DNA of 64,000 nucleotides, from the NCBI RefSeq assembly GCF_001870785.1, contig NZ_MOLV01000009.1, positions 1 through 64,000 on the forward strand, written 5' to 3'. Below the pieces are notes generated by a model, which made no database searches, was not told the origin of the DNA, and saw only the letters and a program-made list of their open reading frames with translations. The translations under genes and the position numbers were made by a program. The first letter of the stretch is position 1, and each line of letters starts with the position of its first letter. Shown one piece after another: positions 20,132 to 28,794 of the stretch. The stretch is from Exiguobacterium sp. KRL4. Lineage in GTDB: Bacteria; Bacillota; Bacilli; Exiguobacteriales; Exiguobacteriaceae.

Positions 20132-21529
20132 ATGGCTAAGAACATGCCTGAAATTGGCGATTATAAATATGGTTTCCACGATCGCGATATCTCGATCTTC
20201 CGTTCTGGACGCGGCTTGACGACAGAAGTCGTCGAGACGATCTCGAAAATGAAGGAAGAACCGCAATGGATGCTTGATTTCCGTCTGAAATCACTCAAGA
20301 TTTTCAACGAACAAGCAATGCCGGCATGGGGCGGCGATTTATCAGATCTTCGTTTTGATGACATCACGTATTACGTTAAACCATCAGAACGTGCTGAAAA
20401 ATCATGGGATGAAGTACCGGAAGAAATCAAACGTACGTTTGACAAACTCGGAATCCCGGAAGCTGAGCAAAAATACCTCGCGGGTGTTTCGGCACAGTAC
20501 GAGTCAGAAGTGGTGTATCACAACATGAAGAGTGAACTGGAAGATCAAGGAATCATCTTCAAGGATACCGATACAGCATTAAAAGAAAATCCAGAACTGT
20601 TCCGTGAGTATTTCGGGAAACTGATCCCACCAACGGATAACAAGTTCGCTGCACTTAATACAGCGGTCTGGTCAGGTGGTTCATTCATCTATGTACCAAA
20701 AGGTATCAAGATGGACACGCCGCTTCAAGCCTATTTCCGCATCAACTCGGAAAACATGGGTCAGTTCGAACGGACATTGATCATCGTTGACGAAGACGCA
20801 TCGGTTCATTACGTCGAAGGATGTACAGCACCGGTCTACACGACGAACTCGCTTCACTCAGCAGTCGTTGAGATCTTCATCAACAAAAACGCGTATTGCC
20901 GATACACGACGATTCAAAACTGGGCGAACAACGTCTACAACCTCGTGACGAAACGTGCGATCTGTGAAGCCGGCGCGACGATGGAATGGGTCGATGGCAA
21001 CATCGGTTCGAAATTGACGATGAAATACCCGGCTGTCATCTTAAAAGGTGAAGGTTCACGTGGTATGACATTATCAATCGCGATCGCGGGTAAAGGTCAA
21101 CACCAAGATGCGGGCGCGAAGATGATTCACCTTGCACCAAACACGTCGTCGACGATCGTCTCGAAGTCGATTTCAAAACACGGTGGGAAAGTAACGTACC
21201 GTGGGATCGTCCACTTTGGTCGTAAAGCGACAGGCGCACGTTCGAACATCGAATGTGACACGTTGATCATGGACAACCAGTCGACATCGGATACGATTCC
21301 GTACAACGAAATTCTCAACGACAACATTTCGCTTGAACACGAAGCGAAAGTCTCGAAGGTCTCAGAAGAACAATTGTTCTACCTGATGAGCCGCGGAATT
21401 TCACAAGAAGAAGCAACAGAAATGATCGTCATGGGCTTCATCGAGCCGTTCACAAAAGAATTGCCGATGGAATATGCGGTCGAAATGAACCGTCTTATCA
21501 AGTTTGAGATGGAAGGTTCAATTGGATAA
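20132..21529 (+). CDS. sufB: SufB: Fe-S assembly scaffold subunit
   Basis: A 465-residue SufB protein, the usual length. Conserved parts include [53 protein letters not shown] and the C-terminal [23 protein letters not shown]. It is the cluster-building subunit. The ATG follows AAGAGGAGGAAACGAAC. Last gene of sufCDSUB, as in B. subtilis. Confidence 0.95.
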   Translation: MAKNMPEIGDYKYGFHDRDISIFRSGRGLTTEVVETISKMKEEPQWMLDFRLKSLKIFNEQAMPAWGGDLSDLRFDDITYYVKPSERAEKSWDEVPEEIKRTFDKLGIPEAEQKYLAGVSAQYESEVVYHNMKSELEDQGIIFKDTDTALKENPELFREYFGKLIPPTDNKFAALNTAVWSGGSFIYVPKGIKMDTPLQAYFRINSENMGQFERTLIIVDEDASVHYVEGCTAPVYTTNSLHSAVVEIFINKNAYCRYTTIQNWANNVYNLVTKRAICEAGATMEWVDGNIGSKLTMKYPAVILKGEGSRGMTLSIAIAGKGQHQDAGAKMIHLAPNTSSTIVSKSISKHGGKVTYRGIVHFGRKATGARSNIECDTLIMDNQSTSDTIPYNEILNDNISLEHEAKVSKVSEEQLFYLMSRGISQEEATEMIVMGFIEPFTKELPMEYAVEMNRLIKFEMEGSIG

Positions 21530-21590
21530 TTATCTTGATAATTTTTCTGAATTAAAAATTAAGAGTTTTTTTGGCTTTAAATTATAAAAA

Positions 21591-21638
21591 AGGAAGGATT
21601 GTCTATCGAATTCTAGATGGCAATCCTTCTTTTTTTAT
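21591..21638 (+). terminator. suf operon terminator
   Basis: GGAAGGATTG pairs with CAATCCTTC around an inner CTA/TAG stem, followed by seven T. It marks the left edge of the AT-rich island. Confidence 0.85.
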
Positions 21639-21798
21639 ATTAACTACGTTTATACATATAATTTCTTATTCCTAGTGACCGTTAAATATTTATGGTGGGG
21701 TACTGAGAAATATATGGTAAGAAGATATGCTTCTGTTAAAATAATAGAGTGAGTTAAAATATATAATATCCTAACGCATTACCGTGGGGGTAATAATT

Positions 21799-22638
21799 AT
21801 GATAAAAGACATAACACATTGGAAAGTAAACGATGAATTAATGGCATCAGGAACTCGAGAAAAATATTGGGTTATTTGTCCAAATACTCGTGAAAATTAT
21901 TTATTTAAGTTACCAAAAGAAAATACTGGAGAGATATGGGCTGAAAAAATTGCTGCTGAAATCGGTAAATCAATAGGATTAAATATGATGACGGTAGAAA
22001 TTGCTATTTATAATAATCAGACAGGGTTACTCCTAAGAAATTTTTCAAGTAAGACGAATGAATTTTTTGACGGTGGCGATTTAATTAAGAGAAATATAAT
22101 AGATTTTCAAATAAATGATTTAACTGATTACACCTTGGATAACGTTATGAATGCTATTGCACCATTTCGACTTGAACAAGGTATACTAAGTACTTTAGTT
22201 TTCGATGCTTTGATTGCTAATCAAGATAGACATTGTGAAAATTGGGGCATTATTTTTGAAAGTTCTGATGACATAAAAATGTCTCCTATTTTTGATAATG
22301 GAGCTTCATTGGGATATAGCAATTCGGTGGATCAAATAGATAAAATGTTAAGAGATTCTAGAATGTTTGAGGCATTCACTAATAGAAGTAAATCGATTAT
22401 TGGTTTACCAGAAAAAAAGAGGCCTAAACTAAGAGAATTCTTACTTGAATTAAAAAAAAACTATCCTGAATTTATAAAAAGTGAATTAAAAAGAATTGAA
22501 CGGTTAAATCCGGTTGCTGTTGAGAACATACTTGAAACGATACCCGAAACGGTTATGTCTAATACTTATAAGAAGTGGGTCTTTCGGCTACTGTTTTACA
22601 GAAAGACTTGGATATTTGATTTATTAAAGGAGAGCTAA
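21799..22638 (+). CDS. HipA-like kinase domain protein (stand-alone C-terminal kinase part)
   Basis: A 279-residue protein. The kinase core motifs of the HipA fold are readable: LVFDALIANQDRHCENWG (D143 as catalytic base, N148 as metal ligand) and SPIFDNGAS (D166, the DFG-like aspartate). K37 in YLFKLPK may be the ATP-contacting lysine. HipA-type kinases phosphorylate proteins such as aminoacyl-tRNA synthetases; the target here is unknown. It lacks the HipA N-terminal subdomain, which seems to be in the next gene. The ATG (21799) follows GTGGGGG; a GTG at 21784 is within that ribosome site. Codon use is strongly AT-rich. Confidence 0.7.
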   Translation: MIKDITHWKVNDELMASGTREKYWVICPNTRENYLFKLPKENTGEIWAEKIAAEIGKSIGLNMMTVEIAIYNNQTGLLLRNFSSKTNEFFDGGDLIKRNIIDFQINDLTDYTLDNVMNAIAPFRLEQGILSTLVFDALIANQDRHCENWGIIFESSDDIKMSPIFDNGASLGYSNSVDQIDKMLRDSRMFEAFTNRSKSIIGLPEKKRPKLREFLLELKKNYPEFIKSELKRIERLNPVAVENILETIPETVMSNTYKKWVFRLLFYRKTWIFDLLKES

Positions 22639-22641
22639 GCC

Positions 22642-23382
22642 ATGAAAAAACCGCAACTTCTCTGGTTAATTTGGCAAAATAATGACACTAGACAAAGATA
22701 CCATGTTGGAAATTTGATTTATCAAGATGGCCTTTTTATGTTTCAGTACGAGTTTTGCAGTAAAAATAGATGTTTACAAGAAGCTTTAGAGAATGGGTAT
22801 ACTCCTCATTTGGCCTTTCCAGAATTAAAAATGATCTATACATCTAGTAATTTGTTTGGTCCTTTTGCTAGACGCTTACCAAGTAAAAGTCGACCAGACT
22901 ATAGTAAACTTCTAACTAAATTTGGTCTAAATGAAGATTCTACTGAAATGGACTTTCTATCTGTAACAGGAGGTAAACTTGCGACTGATCCTTATGAATT
23001 CGCAAGTCCAATTTACGTAGAAGATGGTCGTTTAACATTGGAATTTTATATAGCTGGATGGAGTCATTACGGAGGAGATGAAGTAATTCACCAATTAAAA
23101 GTTGGAGATTCTTTAAATTTAAATGCTGATCCTGAAAATCCTAAAGACCGTTTTGCTATCAAAATACTAACTAGTGATAATCGTTTGCTTGGTTTTGTAC
23201 CGGCTTTTTATAGCGAAGCTCTATCGGTAGCTATTATTTCTGAAGCTATTATTACTAATATTGATAGTGATGCTATTTCTCAACTGAAAATTAAAATTAA
23301 AGTTGAAGGTACGTTGGAGCAAAAAAATATAAAAGATAGCAACTTTAACTATAATCTTTTACCTGTATATTATACAGAATAA
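22642..23382 (+). CDS. HipA N-subdomain-like / HIRAN domain protein
   Basis: A 246-residue protein that starts 3 bases after the kinase gene. Residues 20-120 resemble HipA N-subdomain 1: VGNLIYQDGLFMFQY, then NLFGPFARRLPS, then FLSVTGGKLATDPYEF. Residues about 133-200 look like a HIRAN domain: FYIAGWSHYGG, LKVGDSLNLNADPENPKDRFAI, LLGFVPAFYSEAL. HIRAN domains bind DNA ends in some repair factors. A role as antitoxin/regulator of the adjacent kinase is inferred by analogy with HipS of HipBST. RBS AAAGGAGAG. No helix-turn-helix was seen. Confidence 0.6.
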   Translation: MKKPQLLWLIWQNNDTRQRYHVGNLIYQDGLFMFQYEFCSKNRCLQEALENGYTPHLAFPELKMIYTSSNLFGPFARRLPSKSRPDYSKLLTKFGLNEDSTEMDFLSVTGGKLATDPYEFASPIYVEDGRLTLEFYIAGWSHYGGDEVIHQLKVGDSLNLNADPENPKDRFAIKILTSDNRLLGFVPAFYSEALSVAIISEAIITNIDSDAISQLKIKIKVEGTLEQKNIKDSNFNYNLLPVYYTE

Positions 23383-23456
23383 ACTAGTTTGAATTTTACT
23401 CCTATACTTTAGGAGGGGAGTGACTAAGAACTTTTGAAAAATTTGAGCTTTATTAT

Positions 23457-23492
23457 AAAACTCTACTATCCGGAGATAGTAGAGTTTTTTTC
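23457..23492 (+). terminator. Terminator of the kinase/HIRAN operon
   Basis: Perfect 12-bp stem (AACTCTACTATC / GATAGTAGAGTT) with a CGGA loop and a T-run. Confidence 0.9.
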
Positions 23493-23539
23493 GTGAACAG
23501 CAAAAAACGGGTAAAAGATTAAAAAAGGAGGGAGTCATC

Positions 23540-24106
23540 ATGCGTGATATCGTCTATTCTTTTCAAGTCTCGCTCGACGGGTACATCGAGGATGCGTCGG
23601 GCAGCATCGCCTTCGCATCACCGGACGCTGAACTGCATCAGTATTTTAATGACTACGAGACAGAATTCGATACCCATGTTTATGGACGTCGCTTGTACGA
23701 AATAATGTATCCGTATTGGTCGACGGCCGATCAAACGGAGACGGATCTGATTTTAATTGAGTATGCGAAGTGTTGGCAGCAACTTGAGAAGGTTGTCTTC
23801 TCACATACCTTACAGTCCGTCGAAGGTAAGGCACGTCTTGCAACCCGGTCGCTGGCAGAAGAAATCGCATACTTGCGGACACACCCAGGAAAACAGATTG
23901 CAATCGGAGGAGCGACGCTTGCGGCAGAAGCTGTCCGCCTGGACTTGATCGACCGTTATCATGTCGTCATCTATCCCGTCTTACTCGGCGGCGGCAAGCG
24001 GATGTTTCCGTTGTTCGAGCAACCTTTCCCTTTACGTCTCATCGACCAGCAGACCTTTGCTTCCGGATGTATCGCCTTGACGTATGAGCGGATCCGGAAT
24101 GATTGA
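23540..24106 (+). CDS. Dihydrofolate reductase-like protein (RibD C-terminal domain family)
   Basis: A 188-residue protein. The N-terminus VYSFQVSLDGYIED and the later IAIGGATLAAEAVRLDLIDRYHVVIYPVLLGGGKRMF are typical of the RibD_C/DHFR-like family (YwjB/YyaP group). It probably binds NADPH; the substrate is unknown. The ATG follows AAAGGAGGGAGTCATC. Composition is again like the core genome, so it is outside the island. Confidence 0.8.
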   Translation: MRDIVYSFQVSLDGYIEDASGSIAFASPDAELHQYFNDYETEFDTHVYGRRLYEIMYPYWSTADQTETDLILIEYAKCWQQLEKVVFSHTLQSVEGKARLATRSLAEEIAYLRTHPGKQIAIGGATLAAEAVRLDLIDRYHVVIYPVLLGGGKRMFPLFEQPFPLRLIDQQTFASGCIALTYERIRND

Positions 24107-24293
24107 TTCAGAAGAGGAACAGATCAATGAAACAGGCAGTCCATCCCCCTTATTTTTGCAGGAGTAGGAAGGATCTGCTTGTTTTTTATATACAGACTTT
24201 ATCTCTTTTCCGAGAAGAGCTCCGAAGAAGAAATTCCTGATTCTGCTATGCTATGATGGGAAATATGGAGTAATACAGATAGGAGGAAGACGG

Positions 24294-25139
24294 ATGATTT
24301 ATGTCGGCGTGACCGGTTGGGGCGATCACGACAGCCTCTATCCGACACCACAAGACCGGAAAGAGAAGCTTGCCGCTTATGCAGGACATTTTCCGGCAGT
24401 CGAAGTCGATTCGACGTACTATGCGATTCAACCGGAACGAAATTATCAGAAGTGGGTCGCGGAGACTCCGGACGCCTTTCGGTTCATCGTCAAGGTCCAC
24501 CGGGCGATGAGTGGACATGACCGGGAAAACAAGGATCCGCTTGGTCCAATCTTCGAACAATACCTGACCTCGATCGAACCGATGCGGCAGAGTGGAAAGA
24601 TTGCAGCGATCCTCGTCCAACTCCCGCCTTGGTTTGATGTCAGTAAAGTCCATCTCGAGTATCTCCAGACGATCCGGAAGTCGCTTGCCGGACTTCCTGT
24701 CGCAATCGAGTTTCGGAATCCGTCCTGGTATTCAGATCTTTATCAAGAACGGACGCTTCGTTTTTTGGCGGAGCATCAATTCATTCATACGATTTGTGAT
24801 GAGCCGCAGACGGAAGACGGGTCTGTACCGTTCGTTCCCGTCGTGACGCAAGAGACGGCGTTCGTCCGCTTGCATGGCCGTAATATCAACGGATGGCTTA
24901 AAAAACCGGGTCAGAGCAGTGACGACTGGCGGAAAGTCCGTTGTCTGTACCGTTACTCGGAAGATGAACTGCAAGATTTGGCGACACATATCCGTTCGCT
25001 TGCCGAACAGGCAAAAGACGTGTATGTTTTCTTTAATAACAATTCAGCAGGAGATGCCGTTCCGAACGCCAAACGACTCATCGAGATTTTAGGTCTGGAT
25101 TACGAATCGCTGGCACCCCGGCAAATCTCATTGTTTTAA
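24294..25139 (+). CDS. DUF72 family protein (YunF-like)
   Basis: A 281-residue DUF72 (YecE family) TIM-barrel-like protein. Typical motifs: MIYVGVTGWGD, VEVDSTYYAI, FRFIVKVHR, AIEFRNPSW, VRLHGRN and VYVFFNNNSAGDAVPNA. The biochemical function of the family is not known. The ATG follows AGGAGGAAGACGG. It is next to the YunD-like phosphoesterase, as yunF and yunD are in B. subtilis. Confidence 0.85.
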   Translation: MIYVGVTGWGDHDSLYPTPQDRKEKLAAYAGHFPAVEVDSTYYAIQPERNYQKWVAETPDAFRFIVKVHRAMSGHDRENKDPLGPIFEQYLTSIEPMRQSGKIAAILVQLPPWFDVSKVHLEYLQTIRKSLAGLPVAIEFRNPSWYSDLYQERTLRFLAEHQFIHTICDEPQTEDGSVPFVPVVTQETAFVRLHGRNINGWLKKPGQSSDDWRKVRCLYRYSEDELQDLATHIRSLAEQAKDVYVFFNNNSAGDAVPNAKRLIEILGLDYESLAPRQISLF

Positions 25140-25159
25140 TACCTAGAGGAGGCTTGAGC

Positions 25160-26455
25160 GTGAAGTTACACGTCATTCATTATAACGATCTACATTCACA
25201 CTTTGATATGTGGCCTCGCTATATGTCGTTCATGAAAGAACACCGGACGTATGATTCCCTCGTCTTTGATTTAGGGGACCATGCAGACCGGGTCGCACCG
25301 GCAACGGAGGCGACGCAAGGTAAAATCAACACGCACCTATTAAATGAACTGGCTCCGACTGCCGTCACGATCGGAAACAATGAAGGCATTACGTTTCCAC
25401 ATGACTGGCTCGAGGAATTATATACGGACGCGACGTTCCCCGTCCTCGTGTCGAACTTGACGGCACCGTTTGCAAAAGCCGGCATGATCCAAGACTTGCC
25501 GACAGGAAAAGTCGGGATTTTTGGTCTGACGGCTCCTTATTATGAACTGTACGATTTGCTCGGATGGTCGATTGAAGATCCGTTGGAAGCGGCAGCGCGT
25601 GAAATCGAAGCCTTGCGGGATCAAGTCGATGTCTTGATCTGTCTGAGCCATCTTGGGTTCTACCAGGACGAAGCACTCGCCGAACGATTCCCGGAACTTG
25701 ATTTGATCATCGGTGCGCATACCCATCACGTCCTCGATGACGGAGTCGTCAAAAACGGAGTCTTGATTGCACAGGCCGGAAAGTACGGTCAGTATGCAGG
25801 TGAAATTTACTTGAATACGGATACAGGCGAAAAAGAGGCCGTCCTCCATTCACTTGAAACCTATCCTTCAGACGAGGCGACATCGGTCTTACTCGATAAA
25901 GAACAGTATTTAGCGGAGCGTCAGATGAAACAACCGATTGGTCGAACATCAGGTCTTTCGAATGACTGGTTCAACCCGTCCCCGTTTACGCAACTATTGG
26001 CAGATACGATGCGCGATTGGTGTAATGCCGATCTTGCCTGTGTGCCTGCCGGGATGTTACTCGGTTCATTATCACCAGGACCTGTCTCATCGTTTGATTT
26101 ACACCGGCTTTGTCCGCACCCAATCAATCCGTGTAAGGTGACGATGACCGGAGTTGAGTTGAAGCAGTTTATTTCCGAAGTCGACACGGAACCATTCGAA
26201 CAATTAAAGGTTCGAGGACTCGGTTTTCGTGGAAAGCTGATGGGCAAGATGCATTATTCCGGAAATGATCAGCCCATCGATGAGACGAAGAACTATACTG
26301 TCGTCCTGCCGGATATGTTTACGTTCGGTCCGATTTTCCCCGCCATCAAAGAGATGCCGAAAGAATATTTCATGCCGGAACTGTTACGGGACCTCCTGTT
26401 CAATCGCCTATCGGAGAAGTCTGAATTCAGCGAATTACACGTCCGCAAACACTGA
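25160..26455 (+). CDS. Bifunctional UDP-sugar hydrolase/5'-nucleotidase-type metallophosphoesterase (YunD-like)
   Basis: A 431-residue protein with an N-terminal calcineurin-like metallophosphoesterase domain (HYNDLHSHFD, DLGDHADR, GNNEG, SHLGFYQDE, GAHTHHVL) and a C-terminal 5'-nucleotidase domain (about residues 255-420). No signal peptide is seen, so it is likely cytoplasmic. GTG at 25160 is chosen because AGGAGG is 8 bases upstream; TTG at 25154 would be too close. Substrate specificity is not readable. Confidence 0.8.
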   Translation: MKLHVIHYNDLHSHFDMWPRYMSFMKEHRTYDSLVFDLGDHADRVAPATEATQGKINTHLLNELAPTAVTIGNNEGITFPHDWLEELYTDATFPVLVSNLTAPFAKAGMIQDLPTGKVGIFGLTAPYYELYDLLGWSIEDPLEAAAREIEALRDQVDVLICLSHLGFYQDEALAERFPELDLIIGAHTHHVLDDGVVKNGVLIAQAGKYGQYAGEIYLNTDTGEKEAVLHSLETYPSDEATSVLLDKEQYLAERQMKQPIGRTSGLSNDWFNPSPFTQLLADTMRDWCNADLACVPAGMLLGSLSPGPVSSFDLHRLCPHPINPCKVTMTGVELKQFISEVDTEPFEQLKVRGLGFRGKLMGKMHYSGNDQPIDETKNYTVVLPDMFTFGPIFPAIKEMPKEYFMPELLRDLLFNRLSEKSEFSELHVRKH

Positions 26456-26518
26456 ATATTTGGTATACTGTAACAGAAATCAGGTCAGTTTTTTACGGAT
26501 AAAGGGGGAAACCGATTC

Positions 26519-27418
26519 ATGGGACGCAGAGAGATACAACGTAAGCCAGAGTGGTTGAAAATCAAGTTGAACACGAATGAGACGTACACAGAACTCAAAA
26601 GTATGATGCGGGAAAAAAAGCTTCACACAGTATGTGAGGAAGCGAAATGTCCGAATATTCATGAGTGTTGGGCCGTTCGCCGGACCGCGACATTCATGAT
26701 TCTTGGCAGCATCTGTACGCGAGCCTGCCGTTTTTGTGCCGTAACGACGGGGCGGCCAAACGAACTTGACTTAGAAGAACCAAAACGGGTTGCTGAATCC
26801 GTTCGTCTGATGAATCTGAAACATGCGGTCATCACAGCCGTTGCCCGTGATGATTTAAATGACTTCGGGGCCGGTGTCTACGCGGAGACGGTACGGGAAG
26901 TCCGTCGTATGAATCCGGAGACATCAATTGAAGTCTTACCGTCCGACATGGGTGGGAACTTCGACGCGTTACAGACGTTGATCGAAGCCAAGCCGGACAT
27001 CATGAATCATAACATCGAGACGGTCCGCCGTCTGACACCAACGGTTCGTGCAAAGGCGACGTACGACCGGACACTTGAATTCTTACGTCGCTCAAAAGAG
27101 CTTGCACCGGAAATTCCAACGAAATCGAGTCTGATGCTAGGTCTTGGTGAGACGTGGGAAGAAATCTTACAGACGATGGATGATTTGCGTGCCAATGATG
27201 TTGATATCATGACAATCGGTCAGTATCTTCAACCAACAAAAAAACATTTGGATGTCATCAAATACTACACACCACAAGAGTTTGCTGAATTAAAACAGAT
27301 TGCGCTCGGAAAAGGCTTCTCGCATTGTGAGGCCGGTCCGCTTGTCCGTTCGTCTTACCATGCCGACGAACAAGTCAATGCCGCGAAAAAAAATAAAGCC
27401 GCTTTACCGATTGACTAA
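26519..27418 (+). CDS. lipA: LipA: lipoyl synthase
   Basis: A 299-residue radical SAM enzyme that inserts sulfur into octanoyl groups on lipoyl domains. Auxiliary cluster cysteines C39, C44 and C50 ([12 protein letters not shown]) and the radical SAM motif C66-x3-C70-x2-C73 (CTRACRFC) are present. GcvH (7629) is its expected carrier substrate. An extended -10 (TTGGTATACT) lies at about 26460-26469; AAAGGGGG precedes the ATG. Confidence 0.95.
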   Translation: MGRREIQRKPEWLKIKLNTNETYTELKSMMREKKLHTVCEEAKCPNIHECWAVRRTATFMILGSICTRACRFCAVTTGRPNELDLEEPKRVAESVRLMNLKHAVITAVARDDLNDFGAGVYAETVREVRRMNPETSIEVLPSDMGGNFDALQTLIEAKPDIMNHNIETVRRLTPTVRAKATYDRTLEFLRRSKELAPEIPTKSSLMLGLGETWEEILQTMDDLRANDVDIMTIGQYLQPTKKHLDVIKYYTPQEFAELKQIALGKGFSHCEAGPLVRSSYHADEQVNAAKKNKAALPID

Positions 27419-27425
27419 CGAGCTC

Positions 27426-27464
27426 GAACCGTCCAAGCCACGTGCGAGGGCGGTTTTCTGTTGT
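27426..27464 (+). terminator. Probable lipA terminator
   Basis: AACCGTCC pairs with GGGCGGTT (one mismatch) and a short T-run follows. Weak. Confidence 0.45.
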
Positions 27465-27523
27465 CGGACGATTCGTTTTTAGAAGTGATTATGGTAAGAT
27501 AAAAGAAGCAGGGGGTGGAAAAA

Positions 27524-27904
27524 ATGATACAAGTCAATCGTGAAAGATATGAAATCGTCGAAGAGAAGCGAGAAGGATTTAATGAAGAAGCCTTTATCGG
27601 GCGGTTTAGTGACGTCCTTGAAAAGTATGACTATATCGTCGGGGATTGGGGACACGGTCAATTACGTCTGCGTGGTTTTTATGAGGACAATCACGAAAAA
27701 GCAACGTTCGATACGAAAATCTCCCATGTGGCGGATTATCTGTATGAATATTGTAATTTTGGATGTGCGTATTTTATCGTCAAACGGATGGAACTCGTAG
27801 AAGGAGAAGAAGCACCACCTCGCTTCGACGGATCTTCAGCGAACACGCTAAAGCTCAAACGGAAGTTTTCGGCGGAAAAAGAAGAGACACAAGAGGAACA
27901 GTAA
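27524..27904 (+). CDS. YutD family protein
   Basis: A 126-residue protein matching the YutD family (pattern Y.I...R.GFN.EAF..R.SDVL.KYDYIVGDWG.GQLRLRGFY and YLYEYCNFGCAYFIVKR). Function unknown. The C-terminal tail is acidic/charged. It is downstream of lipA, as in B. subtilis. The ATG at 27524 follows GGGGGTGG; a GTG at 27515 lies in the ribosome site. Confidence 0.85.
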   Translation: MIQVNRERYEIVEEKREGFNEEAFIGRFSDVLEKYDYIVGDWGHGQLRLRGFYEDNHEKATFDTKISHVADYLYEYCNFGCAYFIVKRMELVEGEEAPPRFDGSSANTLKLKRKFSAEKEETQEEQ

Positions 27905-27987
27905 TCAAACTGACATCTAAAAGGATGTTTCTGATTGGATGATTTCGGCTAATAATATAGTATCACGTATTATAGGGGGAACTATCC

Positions 27988-28440
27988 ATGAGAATCGTCG
28001 GGATTTATCATTCTGTGCCAGAAGTCGTCAGTGCTGTTCATGATTTACGCGTTGCAGGTGTCGTATCAACGGATTTGAAAGTCGTTGCCCATGATCGATA
28101 TGACCTGGAGCAAATCGAAGAATTGGCAGATTTAAAAAATCAGCAAACGTCGACACGTCTGTCGCAAGAAGACCACATGAATCTTTGGCAGGAGATCAAA
28201 GGGATCTTTAAAAAAGACAGTTCAGCTTCTCCTTCTCATCATGACGTGCTACAAGCGAGCGGATTGACGAAAGAGGATGTCAACCGTGCCAACAAAGCAG
28301 CGGAAGAGGGACAATTCGTCTTACTCGTCGGCGATGAAGCAGATCAGCATTCGGAACGTAAAGCCCACGATGAATCGGATAATACCAATGTCTTTAGTGG
28401 TCCAAACACGATGAATGAAAGAAACGACCGATTATTATGA
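27988..28440 (+). CDS. General stress protein 17M-like (YflT domain)
   Basis: A 150-residue soluble protein with an N-terminal YflT/GSP17M-like domain (VGIYHSVPEVVSAVHDLRVAG..STDLKVVAHD). The family is often induced by general stress in Bacillales; no convincing sigma-B promoter was seen here. The C-terminal third is low-complexity and charged. The ATG follows ATAGGGGGAACTATCC. Its stop lies in a 50-bp palindrome shared with the next gene. Confidence 0.7.
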   Translation: MRIVGIYHSVPEVVSAVHDLRVAGVVSTDLKVVAHDRYDLEQIEELADLKNQQTSTRLSQEDHMNLWQEIKGIFKKDSSASPSHHDVLQASGLTKEDVNRANKAAEEGQFVLLVGDEADQHSERKAHDESDNTNVFSGPNTMNERNDRLL

Positions 28441-28486
28441 ACAACAAGCAGCCCCGTCCAATTGGACGGGGCTGCTTGTTGTTCAT
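28437..28486. terminator. 50-bp perfect palindrome, shared terminator of convergent genes
   Basis: The 25 bases from 28437 (starting ATGAACAACAAG, ending CCGTCCAA) are followed by their exact reverse complement. Both flanking genes have their TGA stop inside the palindrome. The transcript would form a near-perfect 24-bp hairpin in either direction. A classic T-run is missing on both sides. Confidence 0.8.
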
Positions 28487-28758
28487 AAGCCGATGTAGTC
28501 ACGTAAGTATCCTTCGAGTTCTTCTGCCGCCTCATCCTCTATATCAAAGGCATGGGCGATATAACCCGGTTCCTCGAAATCATCCGGACCGATGATCGCA
28601 AATCGATTCGATAAGAGATTCAGTACGAGAATCTTTCCGAAAAAATGTTCCGAATGGGTGATCGCTAAATCAAATCGGCTGGTCTCGCCGATCCAACAGA
28701 CGAATCGGGTTTTTGTCTGTTCGACGTCATCATATAAAAAATCGCGTTCTTGCATCAT
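28483..28758 (-). CDS. DUF3055-like small protein
   Basis: A 91-residue acidic protein. The pattern FLYDDVEQTKTRFVCWIGETSRFDLAI...HFFGKILVLNLLSNRFAIIGPDDFEEPGYI..AF resembles the DUF3055 (SAV0927) family of Bacillales. Function unknown. The ATG pair at 28758/28755 follows GAGGGAACTGACAG. It converges on the stress-protein gene and lies downstream of glpX on the same strand. Confidence 0.6.
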   Translation of the reverse strand: MMQERDFLYDDVEQTKTRFVCWIGETSRFDLAITHSEHFFGKILVLNLLSNRFAIIGPDDFEEPGYIAHAFDIEDEAAEELEGYLRDYIGL

Positions 28759-28794
28759 CTGTCAGTTCCCTCATTTCCTTCATCTCTGATTAGA

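Larger units (their letters stand above)
21640..23495. other. AT-rich accessory island
   Basis: Between the sufB terminator and the reductase gene at 23540, base composition shifts visibly: runs of A/T, codons ending in A or T and AGA/ATA codons replace the GTC/CGT/GCG-rich style of the neighbours. The island holds only the kinase-like gene and the HIRAN gene, with its own terminator. No integrase, tRNA or flanking direct repeat was seen. Composition suggests horizontal acquisition. Confidence 0.65.

Noticed and set aside
21640-23495. Prophage or integrative element around the kinase/HIRAN genes
   Set aside because: No integrase, phage gene, tRNA end or direct repeats at the borders were found; only composition hints at transfer.
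27920-27965. Sigma-B promoter before the YflT-like stress gene
   Set aside because: GTTTCT and CGGCTA deviate too far from GTTTAA/GGGTAT to claim it.
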